Positions 8,958 to 18,808 of a DNA stretch of 64,000 bases are shown here, piece by piece. Where the stretch lies: contig JAIXSA010000105.1 in the NCBI GenBank assembly GCA_027484915.1, forward strand, positions 46,669 to 110,668. The letters are read 5' to 3'. This DNA is from Paracoccaceae bacterium (GTDB lineage: Bacteria > Pseudomonadota > Alphaproteobacteria > Rhodobacterales > Rhodobacteraceae). The position numbers and the translations under genes are program-made. Every line of letters begins with the position of its first letter. Position 1 is the first letter of the stretch. The notes under the pieces are model-generated. The model searched no databases. It was not told the DNA's origin and saw only the letters and a list, made by a program, of their open reading frames with translations.

Positions 8958-9985
8958 CACCCCAGATCCCCCCACTTCAACTGCGTATTCCGCGTCACAG
9001 CCCGGTTAAGCCGCTTCCCCAGCACCTTGTCGAAGTCATAGGCCGCGATCTCGCCCGAGCCCGGGCGGCGCGCCCATATGTCGGCCTCCTGGATCAGGTG
9101 GCCCTCGGGCAGGTCGCGGTCGGCCACCACGGACCCCCGCGCAAAGCGGTAGACGTCCTCCTCGGGCGCGGAGCGCTGTTTGGGGTTTTTCGCTGCGATC
9201 CAGATCTCCTTCGACCGGTCGATCAGGAAGCGCAGCTCGGCGGGGTCCATCGAGTTGATGATGTCCGGCCCCTTGCGGTAGCGGGTGTCGGTGTAGTGCC
9301 GCTCCAGGATGCAGGCCCCCAAGGCGACCGAGGCCAGCGCCATCTCCGGCCCGATGGAGTGGTCCGAGAAGCCGACGACGGCCTTCGGGAAGGCCTGCTT
9401 CAGCTCGGTCACCCCGCGAAGACTGACGATTTCGGCCGGGCTGGGGTACAGGTTGGTGCATTCCAGCAGCGCATACTCCACCCCCGCCTGGTCCAGGATG
9501 TCGACCGAAGCGCGGATCGTCTCGATGGTCTGCATCCCCGTCGACAGGATCACGGGTTTGCCCTTCCGGGCGATGTGGCGGATGAGCGGCAGGTTGTCGG
9601 CCTCGCCCGATCCGATCTTGTAGGCGGGTACGTCCTGCGTCTCCAGCCAGTCGGCGGCGGCCCGGCTGAACGGTGTCGAGATCCAGATCAGCCCCAGGCT
9701 TTCGGTATAGCGCTTCAGCTCGGCCTCTTCGTCCAGCGTCAGGGCGCAGCGCTCCATCACGTGCCAGATCGAGACGTCGGCATTGGGCGGGAAGATCGAC
9801 TTTGCCTCCTCGGTCATCTCGTCTTCGATGATGTGGGTCTGGTGCTTGATCATCTCGCAGCCTGCCCCGGCGGCCAGGCGCACCATCTCCTTCGCCACGG
9901 ACAGGTCACCGCCGTGGTTTATGCCGATCTCGGCGATGACAAGCGGCGGATGGTTCGGGCCGATCTCGCGGTTGGCGATCTTCAT
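8957..9985 (-). CDS. neuB: N-acetylneuraminate synthase family (NeuB/LegI type)
   Basis: A 342-residue PEP-condensing synthase joining ManNAc or its diacetamido analogue with PEP to give a nonulosonic acid. It has AEIGINHGGDL at the N-terminus, the KHQTH segment at about residue 47, TPFSRAAADWL, KIGSGEADNLPLI, STGMQT, and GFSDHSIG with the metal/PEP site. The C-terminal 60 residues form an antifreeze-like SAF domain (LPEGHLIQEADIWARRPG). The ATG at 9985 has an AAGGGAG ribosome site. It is the first gene of the overlapping minus-strand string ending at 2201. Neu, Leg and Pse synthases are hard to tell apart by eye; NeuC nearby supports Neu or Leg. Confidence 0.9.
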   Translation of the reverse strand: MKIANREIGPNHPPLVIAEIGINHGGDLSVAKEMVRLAAGAGCEMIKHQTHIIEDEMTEEAKSIFPPNADVSIWHVMERCALTLDEEAELKRYTESLGLIWISTPFSRAAADWLETQDVPAYKIGSGEADNLPLIRHIARKGKPVILSTGMQTIETIRASVDILDQAGVEYALLECTNLYPSPAEIVSLRGVTELKQAFPKAVVGFSDHSIGPEMALASVALGACILERHYTDTRYRKGPDIINSMDPAELRFLIDRSKEIWIAAKNPKQRSAPEEDVYRFARGSVVADRDLPEGHLIQEADIWARRPGSGEIAAYDFDKVLGKRLNRAVTRNTQLKWGDLG

Positions 9986-10040
9986 GGGTGTCTCCCTTGG
10001 CTGCGGCCCGTGGTGCGTCAGGGCGGATCGCCTGTCAAGA

Positions 10041-10592
10041 TCATGCGGCGGGGGCCAGCGGATAGCGCACCAGCACTTCGTAGCGCGGCGCCTTGGCCGT
10101 CGGGTGACTGCGCCAAAGCGTCAACTCGGCGACCTCCCACGGATCGGTGCGGAAGGCCTGCCCCAAGGCCACGGCACGTTCCAGCCGCATGGCATCGGCA
10201 GGAGGAGGGGGCGAAAAGCGACCAAGTGTGACATGCGGCACAAACTTCCGTTCATCCAGCGGACAGCCGGCGCGTCGGGCGATGGTCTCCACCTTGGCCT
10301 GCAGGCGCATCAACGGGGCCGAAGGCGCGACCCCGGCCCAGGCGACGCGGGGCTTGTCCTTGCCGAACAGGCCAAGCCCCTGCAAAGAAATCGAAAACTG
10401 GGTCTCGCGCAGGGCGTCGAACCCCTCGTGCGCCGCCTCCAGAGCGATCTCGGGGCAGTCGCCCAGGAAGACCAGCGTCAGGTGCAGGTCCTCCGGGTCC
10501 ACCTTGCGCGGCATCGGCAGAAGAAACTGCTGGACCTGAAGCGCCCCCCGCACGGCGAGCGGCAGGTCGATACCCAGGAAGGCCCGGATCAT
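10041..10592 (-). CDS. thpR: RNA 2',3'-cyclic phosphodiesterase (2H family)
   Basis: A 183-residue two-histidine phosphoesterase that opens 2',3'-cyclic phosphates on RNA (formerly called 2'-5' RNA ligase). The N-terminus MIRAFLGIDLP and the two catalytic motifs HLTLVFLG (about residue 37) and HVTLGRF (about residue 120) are both intact. The start at 10592 overlaps the stop of the histone-deacetylase-like gene as ATGA, so the two are translationally coupled. It ends 55 bases before neuB on the same strand, but nothing links it to sugar metabolism. Confidence 0.9.
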   Translation of the reverse strand: MIRAFLGIDLPLAVRGALQVQQFLLPMPRKVDPEDLHLTLVFLGDCPEIALEAAHEGFDALRETQFSISLQGLGLFGKDKPRVAWAGVAPSAPLMRLQAKVETIARRAGCPLDERKFVPHVTLGRFSPPPPADAMRLERAVALGQAFRTDPWEVAELTLWRSHPTAKAPRYEVLVRYPLAPAA

Positions 10593-11731
10593 CTTTGTGC
10601 CAGGCGGGTCAGGCGGTCGCGGACTTCCTCGCGGACCGGGCCTTCGCGGGGGGCGTCAATCAGGGTTGTCCGCATCTCCGGTGCCGGGTCGGGCCGCCCG
10701 CCCCCACCCCAGCCAAGGCCCGACAGCACCGCCTGGGCCTCCTCGGGCAACCGATCCGGCAGCTCGCGCCCCGCCAGCATGCCCCAGATCGCCGTCCAAA
10801 GCCGCCCGACCGACCAGGGGTTGTAGCCCCCGCCGCCCAGGACCAGCACGCGCGGGGCCAGCGGCAACAGCGTCCGCAGCGTCTCCAGATAGGACCGGTT
10901 CGACAGCGCCAACCGCGAAAGGGGGTCCTCAAGCAGACTGTCCGCGCCACACTGCACGACCAGCGCCTCGGGCCGGAATTCCGCGACGCGCGGCAGGATC
11001 AGGTCATGCAGAACGGCGCGCGCTTCGCTGTCGTTGTAGCCTTTCGGGACCGGCAGGTTGAAGGCGCTGCCCCCGGCCGTGTCGGTCAGATGTCCGGTGA
11101 ACGGCCAGCGCCCCTCCTCGTGGACCGAGATCATGCGCACCCCTGGATCGCCCGCAAACGCCAGTTCCACCCCGTCGCAGTGATGCGCATCTAGGTCGAC
11201 ATAGGCGATCCGGCCCAGCCCTGCCCGCTGCAGGACCTTGATCCCCAGCACCACGTCATTGAGGTAGCAAAAGCCGTTCGCCCGGTCCGGCAGCCCGTGG
11301 TGCGTGCCGCCGCCAGGGACGTGGATCACGCCCGGTGTCCGCGCCAGCAGCTCGGACGCCAGCATGACGCCCCCGGCCCCCGTGGCCGGACGACGATAGA
11401 CCTCGGGGAAGACCGGGTTCGACAGCGTGCCAAGGTGGAAGCGACGGCGCATTTCCTCGGTCGCCTCACCTGCGCTCTCGGCGGCCTGCAGCGCGGCAAT
11501 GTAGGCAGGCTCGTGCCACAGTTCCAGCGCCGCGGGCTTGGCGCGGGGGCTGGTCAGGAAGCTGCCCGGCGCAAACCAGTCCAGCGCACGGGCGAGGTCC
11601 ATCACCGTCGAAACCCTGGGCACCCGAAGCGGATGCCGCGCACCGTAGGAAGAGCCGCGATAGATGTCAGACCCGATGAAAAGCGGCGACGCCACCGACA
11701 CTTCGCGCACCGGCGGTGGCCCTGCGATCAT
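10589..11731 (-). CDS. Histone deacetylase / acetoin utilisation (AcuC-like) family protein
   Basis: 380 residues of the zinc-dependent deacetylase superfamily. It has HVPGGGTHHGLPDRANGFCYLND, which carries the double His and the substrate-channel segment, then IAYVDLDAHHCDGVELAF with the Asp/His zinc ligands, QCGADSL, and LGGGGYNP with the active-site Tyr. In bacteria such proteins deacetylate acetyl-CoA synthetase, polyamines or unknown small amides. The substrate cannot be told from sequence. The start at 11731 is 24 bases downstream of the glutathione peroxidase stop, so the two genes probably form an operon with thpR. Confidence 0.88.
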   Translation of the reverse strand: MIAGPPPVREVSVASPLFIGSDIYRGSSYGARHPLRVPRVSTVMDLARALDWFAPGSFLTSPRAKPAALELWHEPAYIAALQAAESAGEATEEMRRRFHLGTLSNPVFPEVYRRPATGAGGVMLASELLARTPGVIHVPGGGTHHGLPDRANGFCYLNDVVLGIKVLQRAGLGRIAYVDLDAHHCDGVELAFAGDPGVRMISVHEEGRWPFTGHLTDTAGGSAFNLPVPKGYNDSEARAVLHDLILPRVAEFRPEALVVQCGADSLLEDPLSRLALSNRSYLETLRTLLPLAPRVLVLGGGGYNPWSVGRLWTAIWGMLAGRELPDRLPEEAQAVLSGLGWGGGGRPDPAPEMRTTLIDAPREGPVREEVRDRLTRLAQR

Positions 11732-11755
11732 TCCAGCTCCACCTTCACTCCGCCG

Positions 11756-12289
11756 TCAATCGAGCATCGCCTCGATCCGCCCGGCGATCTGCGGCCCCTC
11801 GGGCTTGACCGGCGCGCCGAAGGTCCCGGCAATGTTGCCATCCGGACCGATCAGGACCTTGTTGAAGTTCCAGCCGGGGACAAAGCCGGTCTGGTCCCGC
11901 ACCCAGGCGTAAAACGGGTGCGCGGCGGACCCGGTCACCACGGTGATCTCGGTCATCGGCAAGGTGATGTCGAAGGTCATCGCGCAGTATTCCTTCACCG
12001 CCGCCTCGTCGGAAAGCTCTTGGTCGAAGTCGTTCGACGGCACGGCCAGGATCAGGGCGCGGTCGCCGAAACGTTCGTGCAGCCCCTGCAGCGCGTCGAA
12101 CTGGCCGGCATAGCCGCAGAGCGAGGCGGTGTTGACCACCAGCACCGGCTTGCCGCGCCAGTCGTCAAGGTCGATTTCGCCCCCGTCGATCGAGGAAAAG
12201 CGGAAGCCCTCTGCCGCGAGGGCCTGAGTGGCCAGCAAGGCAAGGCCGATTGCCGTCAGATACCGGGCCACTGCGCCCCTCCTCTGCAT
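11756..12289 (-). CDS. Secreted glutathione peroxidase family protein
   Basis: 177 residues with an N-terminal signal peptide (positively charged start, hydrophobic stretch at 10-24, cleavage likely after AALA near 26). The mature part is a thioredoxin-fold peroxidase: NTASLCGYAGQ places the peroxidatic Cys at 58, and PGWNFNKVLIGPDG carries the conserved Trp-Asn. The usual FPCNQF block reads VPSNDF, so the resolving Cys of thioredoxin-dependent members is absent there. It is expected to reduce peroxides in the periplasm. It is first in the minus-strand set and is divergent from the Nudix gene across 147 bases. Confidence 0.85.
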   Translation of the reverse strand: MQRRGAVARYLTAIGLALLATQALAAEGFRFSSIDGGEIDLDDWRGKPVLVVNTASLCGYAGQFDALQGLHERFGDRALILAVPSNDFDQELSDEAAVKEYCAMTFDITLPMTEITVVTGSAAHPFYAWVRDQTGFVPGWNFNKVLIGPDGNIAGTFGAPVKPEGPQIAGRIEAMLD

Positions 12290-12436
12290 CTTTTCGATGC
12301 ACCTTCAGATAATCCGACCGTCCTTTCCGTCAATTGCGGGAACTTTTTTCCCATTGGTGCCATATATGTGCGATACTACATTTTGAGGACTAGGGCAGCG
12401 GCCAGATCCGGTAAACGGGCGGCCAGGGTGACTGGA
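12290..12436. promoter_or_regulatory. Divergent promoter region between gpx and the Nudix gene
   Basis: 147 bases with no gene. An A/T-rich stretch (12336-12385) is unusual for this genome. On +, TTGGTG (12354-12359) and TACATT (12377-12382) are 17 bases apart and could be a -35/-10 pair for the Nudix gene. GGGAA and TTCCC flank a T-run at 12338-12352. No clear element was found for gpx. Confidence 0.35.
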
Positions 12437-12982
12437 ATGGGTTGGCAAGACAAGATCGCGGTGCAAGGCACCGGTCCGGGCGGCACACGGATGCAGTACG
12501 GCGCGCTATGCTGGCGGATGTCCACACAGGGCGTCGAGGTGCTTCTGATCACCAGCCGGGACACCGGGCGCTGGGTCATTCCCAAGGGCTGGCCGATGCC
12601 CGGTCTCGCGCCCGAGGCGGCTGCCGCGCAGGAGGCTTGGGAAGAGGCTGGTGTCCAAGGGACGATGAACCCGCTTTGCATCGGACGCTACGGCTACCAG
12701 AAATGCCTGTCGGCCGAGGCCAGCGTGCCATGCGCCGTCGCTGTCTATGGGATGCGCGTCGAGGAATTGGCGAAGACCTTCCCCGAGATGAAGGAACGCC
12801 GCCGCAAGTGGTTCTCGCCGGCCGAAGCCGCGGCCCTGGTGGCAGAGCCGGACCTTGCGACGATCATCGCTCAGTTTCTTCCCCCGGTTCAGGGCAGACC
12901 CGGCCCGATCGCGGCGGATGACGACGATGATCCGGCAGGTACGGCGGCAGGTTCAAAGTCGGGCCAGCGCAAGGGGCATTGA
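12437..12982 (+). CDS. Nudix hydrolase, diphosphoinositol-polyphosphate-phosphohydrolase-like
   Basis: 181 residues. The core WVIPKGWPMPGLAPEAAAAQEAWEEAGV is a Nudix helix of the group typical of alphaproteobacteria, where the first Glu of the classic box is missing and the Arg is replaced by Gln, while the EAWEEAG metal site is kept. These proteins hydrolyse a nucleoside or inositol diphosphate linked to another group; the substrate is unknown. The last 30 residues are acidic and disordered (DDDDD). The ATG at 12437 is chosen; a GTG at 12428 in the same frame is the alternative. DUF1178 follows 50 bases later. Confidence 0.82.
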   Translation: MGWQDKIAVQGTGPGGTRMQYGALCWRMSTQGVEVLLITSRDTGRWVIPKGWPMPGLAPEAAAAQEAWEEAGVQGTMNPLCIGRYGYQKCLSAEASVPCAVAVYGMRVEELAKTFPEMKERRRKWFSPAEAAALVAEPDLATIIAQFLPPVQGRPGPIAADDDDDPAGTAAGSKSGQRKGH

Positions 12983-13032
12983 TCTTTCGCGGTGAGTGGT
13001 TAGCTAACCAGAGCCGGGACGGGATTTCACAG

Positions 13033-13461
13033 ATGATCCGCTACAACCTGAAATGCGGGGCCGGGCATGGCTTCGACAGCTGGTTCAAGAACGCCGAGGG
13101 CTTCCAGGCGCTGCAGGCGGCTGGGCAGGTGGCTTGCCCCATCTGCGGGTCGGATCAGGTCGAGAAGGACCTGATGGCCCCCGCCGTCCGACCGGCCCGC
13201 AAGGCCGCGGCCGGAAAGCCCGACCTGTCGGCCCCCGCATCAGAGCTGGAAGAAAAGCTAGCCGCACTGCGTCGGCAGATCGAGGAGAACTCGGAATACG
13301 TCGGCATGAACTTCGCCGCCGAGGCCCGGAAGATCCATGCAGGCGACGCCCCGGAACGGGCGATCCACGGCGAGGCGAAGCCGGATGAGGCCCGCGCGAT
13401 GATCGAGGAGGGGCTGCCCGTCGCCCCCCTTCCCTTCCTGCCCGCCCGGAAGATGAACTGA
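13033..13461 (+). CDS. DUF1178 family protein
   Basis: A 142-residue protein beginning MIRYNLKCGAGHGFDSWF, the hallmark of DUF1178. CPICGS near residue 37 pairs with the early Cys/His residues and probably makes a small zinc ribbon (C8, H12, C36, C39). A coiled-coil-like ELEEKLAALRRQIEEN segment follows, then a conserved C-terminal GEAKPDEARAMIEEGLPVAPLPFLP. The function is unknown in all members. The start at 13033 begins at the family's usual N-terminus; an earlier frame start at 12979 would overlap the Nudix gene. Confidence 0.85.
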   Translation: MIRYNLKCGAGHGFDSWFKNAEGFQALQAAGQVACPICGSDQVEKDLMAPAVRPARKAAAGKPDLSAPASELEEKLAALRRQIEENSEYVGMNFAAEARKIHAGDAPERAIHGEAKPDEARAMIEEGLPVAPLPFLPARKMN

Positions 13462-13559
13462 CCTGCCCGCGCGTGGGCAGCGAAGCCCTCTCAACAAGAT
13501 CAACGGCTTGTCCGTGGGCATTCAGGATCCGTTAACCCCTGCCCGATGACCCGCCGACC

Positions 13560-14057
13560 CTAGTAGATATAGCGGATCTGTTCGGTCCAGAACCGCTCCA
13601 TCCGTTTGAGCGACATGTTGATCTCGTCCATCCCCGAGGCGTCGATCAGCCCGCGCCTTTCGATCCCGTCTGAGTGGCGCGCGAAAAGCTCGGACAGAAG
13701 GCCACGGACGTGGCGGCCCTTTTCGGTCAGGCGGACGCGGACCGACCGGCGGTCGATCTCGGACCGCTGGTGGTGCATGTAGCCCAGTTCCACCAGCTTC
13801 TTGAGGTTGTAGCTGACGTTCGAGCCCTGGTAGTAGCCGCGCGACTTCAGCTCACCGGCCGTCACCTCATTCTCGCCGATGTTGAACAGCAAGAGCGCCT
13901 GGACCGAGTTGATCTCCAGGATGTTCAGGCGTTCGAATTCATCCTTGATCACGTCGAGAAGCAGGCGATGCAGCCGCTCGACCAGCGCAAGGTTTTCAAG
14001 ATAGCAGGACAGGAACGCCTTTTGCGAACCGTCCAGTACCGGGGCATAGATTGTCAT
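13560..14057 (-). CDS. MarR-type winged-helix regulator (LdtR-like)
   Basis: 165 residues. The core LNILEINSVQALLLFNIGENEVTAGEL, then YYQGSNVSYNLKKLVELGYMHHQRSEIDRRSVRVRLTEKG, is a MarR winged helix with the recognition helix and the basic wing. It resembles the alphaproteobacterial LdtR group that controls an L,D-transpeptidase and stress tolerance. The ATG at 14057 has a GGAGAA site 7 bases upstream (on -); an earlier in-frame ATG at 14105 has none. The gene lies downstream of sdhE on the same strand, 77 bases away. Targets are not visible in the window. Confidence 0.78.
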   Translation of the reverse strand: MTIYAPVLDGSQKAFLSCYLENLALVERLHRLLLDVIKDEFERLNILEINSVQALLLFNIGENEVTAGELKSRGYYQGSNVSYNLKKLVELGYMHHQRSEIDRRSVRVRLTEKGRHVRGLLSELFARHSDGIERRGLIDASGMDEINMSLKRMERFWTEQIRYIY

Positions 14058-14134
14058 ACCGTTTCTCCACCGTTCGGACGGGTGCAGAATCGGTACAAAC
14101 GGCAAACATTTCGTAAACTTGCAAAGAACGTCGG

Positions 14135-15699
<1,565 letters not shown>

Positions 15700-15791
15700 G
15701 TCACGGGGCCGCTTCCGGGTTGACGATTGCCCCCCGCTCCGCAAGGAATGGCAGGGCGGGCGGTTCCGCAAGGATTTGGATCAGGCAGGCG

Positions 15792-16196
15792 ATGGGCGCA
15801 GACCTTCCCGACTATTACTTCCGGGTGCGCGAGAACGGGGCGGCCGTCTTCCGCATCGGGACCGAGAACCGCCAGCGCCGGATCGAGATGGTCGAAATCG
15901 CCGCAGTCAACGTGAAGAACGGCAACATCAAGCCGCACGGCGATGTCGAGCTGACCAAGGCCGACCGCGCTGCCATCGAGGACTGGCTGGCAGCACGTCA
16001 GGCGCAGCTGGCGATGCGCGAGGTCGATGACATCCTGCGCACGGTCGATCACCTGAACCTGACGACGCAATGGGCGCAGTCCCGCGCGACGGACGCGCAG
16101 CTGGACGCGGTGACGGATGCGCTTCTGCTGGCCATGCACGACCTGCGGACCATGCTGGTCAAGCGCAAGGCCGACCGGCTGGGCAAGGTCGAATAG
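15792..16196 (+). CDS. Conserved hypothetical protein
   Basis: A 134-residue cytoplasmic protein that I do not assign to a named family. The N-terminal half (DYYFRVRENGAAVFRIGTENRQRRIEM) reads like a small beta-sheet, followed by a helical, charged C-terminal half with a long amphipathic stretch from about residue 60 to 130. The ATG at 15792 has an AGGCAGG ribosome site. It is followed by a palindromic repeat (16197-16264) and the convergent ferredoxin gene. No catalytic motif is visible. Confidence 0.72.
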   Translation: MGADLPDYYFRVRENGAAVFRIGTENRQRRIEMVEIAAVNVKNGNIKPHGDVELTKADRAAIEDWLAARQAQLAMREVDDILRTVDHLNLTTQWAQSRATDAQLDAVTDALLLAMHDLRTMLVKRKADRLGKVE

Positions 16197-16264
16197 GGGC
16201 TCCTCGTGCGCCTTCGGCTTCTCGTCGCGGGGGTCAGCGACGAGTGACGAAGTCTTCGAGGAGC
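16197..16264. repeat. Dispersed palindromic element, copy A (inverted orientation)
   Basis: A 68-base element filling the gap between two convergent genes. Read on -, it aligns with copies at 31242-31310 and 46092-46163: all start CGCTCCTCG, and this copy shares CTCGTCGCTGACC, AGAAGCCGAAGGCGCACGA and GAGCC with the 46 kb copy. The ends are partly complementary and can fold as one imperfect hairpin. Confidence 0.7.
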
Positions 16265-16271
16265 GGGTTGG

Positions 16272-16616
<345 letters not shown>

Positions 16617-16689
16617 TCAGACGTGACATAGGCCAGTCGGGCGCGATTTGCCAGAGGGTGCGGGGCTTGTCCTGCGGCGTGGATGTTCT

Positions 16690-17103
16690 ATGATTGTTCG
16701 CATGACGCTGGTTCTGTCCCCTGCCCCGCGCTTTGGCGCCTGGCCGCGCCCGCCGCGTGCCTTGCAGGCCGCCCGGCTGGGCGAGCCACCTGCCGGGGCG
16801 CGGGTGACGGTGGCGGGGCTGGTCCTGGTGCGCCAGCGGCCGGGGACGGCCAAGGGGGTGATCTTCGTCACGCTCGAGGATGAGACGGGCACCGCGAACG
16901 TGGTGGTCTGGGCGCAGACCTACGAACGCTTCCGCCGGGCGGTGATCGCGGGGCGACTTTTGCGGGTGACGGGAAAGCTCCAGCGCGAGGCGGGGGTGGT
17001 GCATGTGGTGGCCGAGCTGATCGAGGATCTGTCGCCGATGCTGGACCGGCTTCTGGACCCTGGATTCCGCTATGACGGGGTGCGCGCGGGGGACCAGCCG
17101 TAG
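16690..17103 (+). pseudogene. Stand-alone C-terminal OB-fold piece of error-prone polymerase DnaE2 (ImuC)
   Basis: A 137-codon frame whose middle (RVTVAGLVLVRQRPGTAKGV, VTLEDETGTANVVVW, RLLRVTGKLQREAGVVHVVAE) is the C-terminal OB-fold domain of DnaE2. A full DnaE2 has about 1,050 residues before this point; none of that is here, because the divergent ferredoxin gene starts 95 bases upstream. The frame has its own ATG at 16690 (or 16702) and no internal stops, so it is either a decaying remnant or a retained small nucleic-acid-binding protein. The first 35 residues (Ala/Pro/Arg-rich) do not look like DnaE2. Confidence 0.65.
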
Positions 17104-17113
17104 CCCAGGGACC

Positions 17114-17162
17114 CAAATTCCTTAAGCAAGGAATTTGTCAAATTTCTTACTCAAGAAATTTG
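17114..17162. repeat. Paired palindromes between convergent genes, copy 1
   Basis: Two hairpins one base apart. The first has arms CAAATTCCTT (17114-17123) and AAGGAATTTG (17128-17137) with loop AAGC. The second has arms CAAATTTCTT (17139-17148) and AAGAAATTTG (17153-17162) with loop ACTC. Both stems are perfect 10-mers and are AT-rich against a GC-rich background. The position between the ends of the DnaE2 piece (+) and degP (-) suggests a bidirectional terminator or mRNA 3' stabiliser. A related pair is at 43675-43718. Confidence 0.85.
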
Positions 17163-17208
17163 GCGGCAGAGAGACCCCCGCCGCCACTTCTCTGTCTGAA
17201 GCCGCCGA

Positions 17209-18663
17209 TCAGTCTTCGATCGACAACGCCACGAAGCGCGGGTCGCCGCCCCGGCGGACGAGGAGGAGGATCGACTTGCGCCCGGCGTCCTTGGCCTCCT
17301 GGATCCGGTCTTCCAGGTCCTGCAGCCGCACCACCTTCTGCTGACCCGCCTCGGTGATCAGGTCGCCTTCGACGAGGCCCTTGGTGAAGGCCTCGGACGC
17401 CTGGTCGACGGCGACGATCATCAGCCCCTGCGCCGACGCCTCAAGCCCCAGCTTCGAGCGCATCTCGTCGTCCAGCGGGGCCAGCGTCAGGCCCAGCGTC
17501 TCCAGTTCCTTCGGGGCCTCGGGCGCAGGGGCGGAGGCGGGCATCGTCTCGGCCTCGGCCTCTTCGCGGCGGCCCAGCGTCACGGCCAGCGTCTCGGTCT
17601 TGCCGTCGCGCAGCACGATCACCGGAACCGCCTCGCCGATGGGGGCGTCGGCCACGCGGCGGGTCAGGTCGCCCGCATCAGCCACCTCGTCGCCGGAAAA
17701 CCGGGTGATCACGTCCCCGGCAAGGATCCCGGCCTCTTTGGCCGGCCCATCCGGCACGTCGGTCACAAGCGCACCCTTCGCCTCGGCAAGGGCCATCGAT
17801 TCCGCGATGTCCGGCGTCACGTCCTGGATGCGGACCCCCAGCCAGCCGCGCCGCGTCTCGCCGAATTCCTTCAGCTGGTCCACGACCTTGGTCACCACGT
17901 TGGACGACATCGAGAAGCCGATGCCGATCGATCCGCCATTGGGCGACAGGATCGCCGTGTTCACGCCGACGACCTGGCCGTCCATGTTGAACAACGGCCC
18001 GCCCGAGTTGCCCCGGTTGATCGCCGCGTCGGTCTGGATGAAGTCGTCATAGCTTCCCGACAGCTGCCGACCCCGGGCGGACACGATCCCCGCGCTGACC
18101 GAAAAGCCCTGGCCGAGCGGGTTGCCCATCGCCATGACCCAGTCGCCGACCCGCATCAGGTCGGAATTGCCGAAGCTGACGAAGGGCAGCGGCTTGTCGC
18201 TTTCCACCTTCAGAAGCGCGATGTCGGTCTTCGGGTCGGTCCCGACCAGCTTGGCCTTCAGCCGCTCGCCCGAGAAGAATTCGATCTCGATCTCGTCGGC
18301 GCCCTCGATCACGTGGTTGTTGGTGACGATATAGCCGTCCTCCGAGATCACGAAGCCCGAGCCGAGTGCTTCGGACCGCTGCGGGCCCTGCTGGCCGGGG
18401 GCGCCAAAGTCATCGAAGAAGTCCTCGAACGGGCTGCCCTCGGGCACCATCGGCATCCCGTCCGCCGGGGCGGCGATCATCGCAGAAGTGGTGATGTTCA
18501 CGACGGCCGGGCTGATCTTCTCGGCCAGTTCGGCAAAGCTTTCCGGCGCACCGAAAGCCCGGGCCTCATGGACCGGCGCGACGCTGAGACCAAAGCCCAG
18601 GACCAGCGCCAAAAGCGTACTGGACCGCAGGGCGCTGCGGATGGAGGGGGTGAGGTCGGGCAC
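17209..18663 (-). CDS. degP: Periplasmic serine protease, DegP/HtrA (Do) family
   Basis: 484 residues: a signal peptide (to about residue 36), a trypsin-like domain, then two PDZ domains (about 270-360 and 385-475). The catalytic triad is H117 (TNNHV), D147 (TDIALL) and S220 (GNSGGP). It degrades or refolds misfolded envelope proteins. The start is GTG with AGGAG 9 bases upstream. It lies downstream of hflK-hflC-DUF2065 on the same strand, a common alphaproteobacterial order linking membrane quality control and periplasmic proteolysis. The 145-base gap before it leaves room for its own promoter. Confidence 0.93.
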   Translation of the reverse strand: MPDLTPSIRSALRSSTLLALVLGFGLSVAPVHEARAFGAPESFAELAEKISPAVVNITTSAMIAAPADGMPMVPEGSPFEDFFDDFGAPGQQGPQRSEALGSGFVISEDGYIVTNNHVIEGADEIEIEFFSGERLKAKLVGTDPKTDIALLKVESDKPLPFVSFGNSDLMRVGDWVMAMGNPLGQGFSVSAGIVSARGRQLSGSYDDFIQTDAAINRGNSGGPLFNMDGQVVGVNTAILSPNGGSIGIGFSMSSNVVTKVVDQLKEFGETRRGWLGVRIQDVTPDIAESMALAEAKGALVTDVPDGPAKEAGILAGDVITRFSGDEVADAGDLTRRVADAPIGEAVPVIVLRDGKTETLAVTLGRREEAEAETMPASAPAPEAPKELETLGLTLAPLDDEMRSKLGLEASAQGLMIVAVDQASEAFTKGLVEGDLITEAGQQKVVRLQDLEDRIQEAKDAGRKSILLLVRRGGDPRFVALSIED

Positions 18664-18808
18664 GATGCGAACTCCTGTTCAATCGGATTTGTTGGCGACG
18701 GCTTCCGGGTCGACCCTGCCGCGTCGGGCATGAGAAAACAGTTAGCGACCGCGATCCGCAATGCAAACCCAGTCGCGGCGCATCAAGGTGATGTGAAGAA
18801 ATATGTCA

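Noticed and set aside
10010..10038. A neuB promoter with TTGACA (reading -, 10038-10033)
   Set aside because: The -35 is perfect but no acceptable -10 lies 16-18 bases downstream (CACCAC is found), and it is within the end of thpR.
12979..13032. An 18-codon N-terminal extension of the DUF1178 protein
   Set aside because: It overlaps the Nudix stop and is absent from the usual family start MIRYxLKC.
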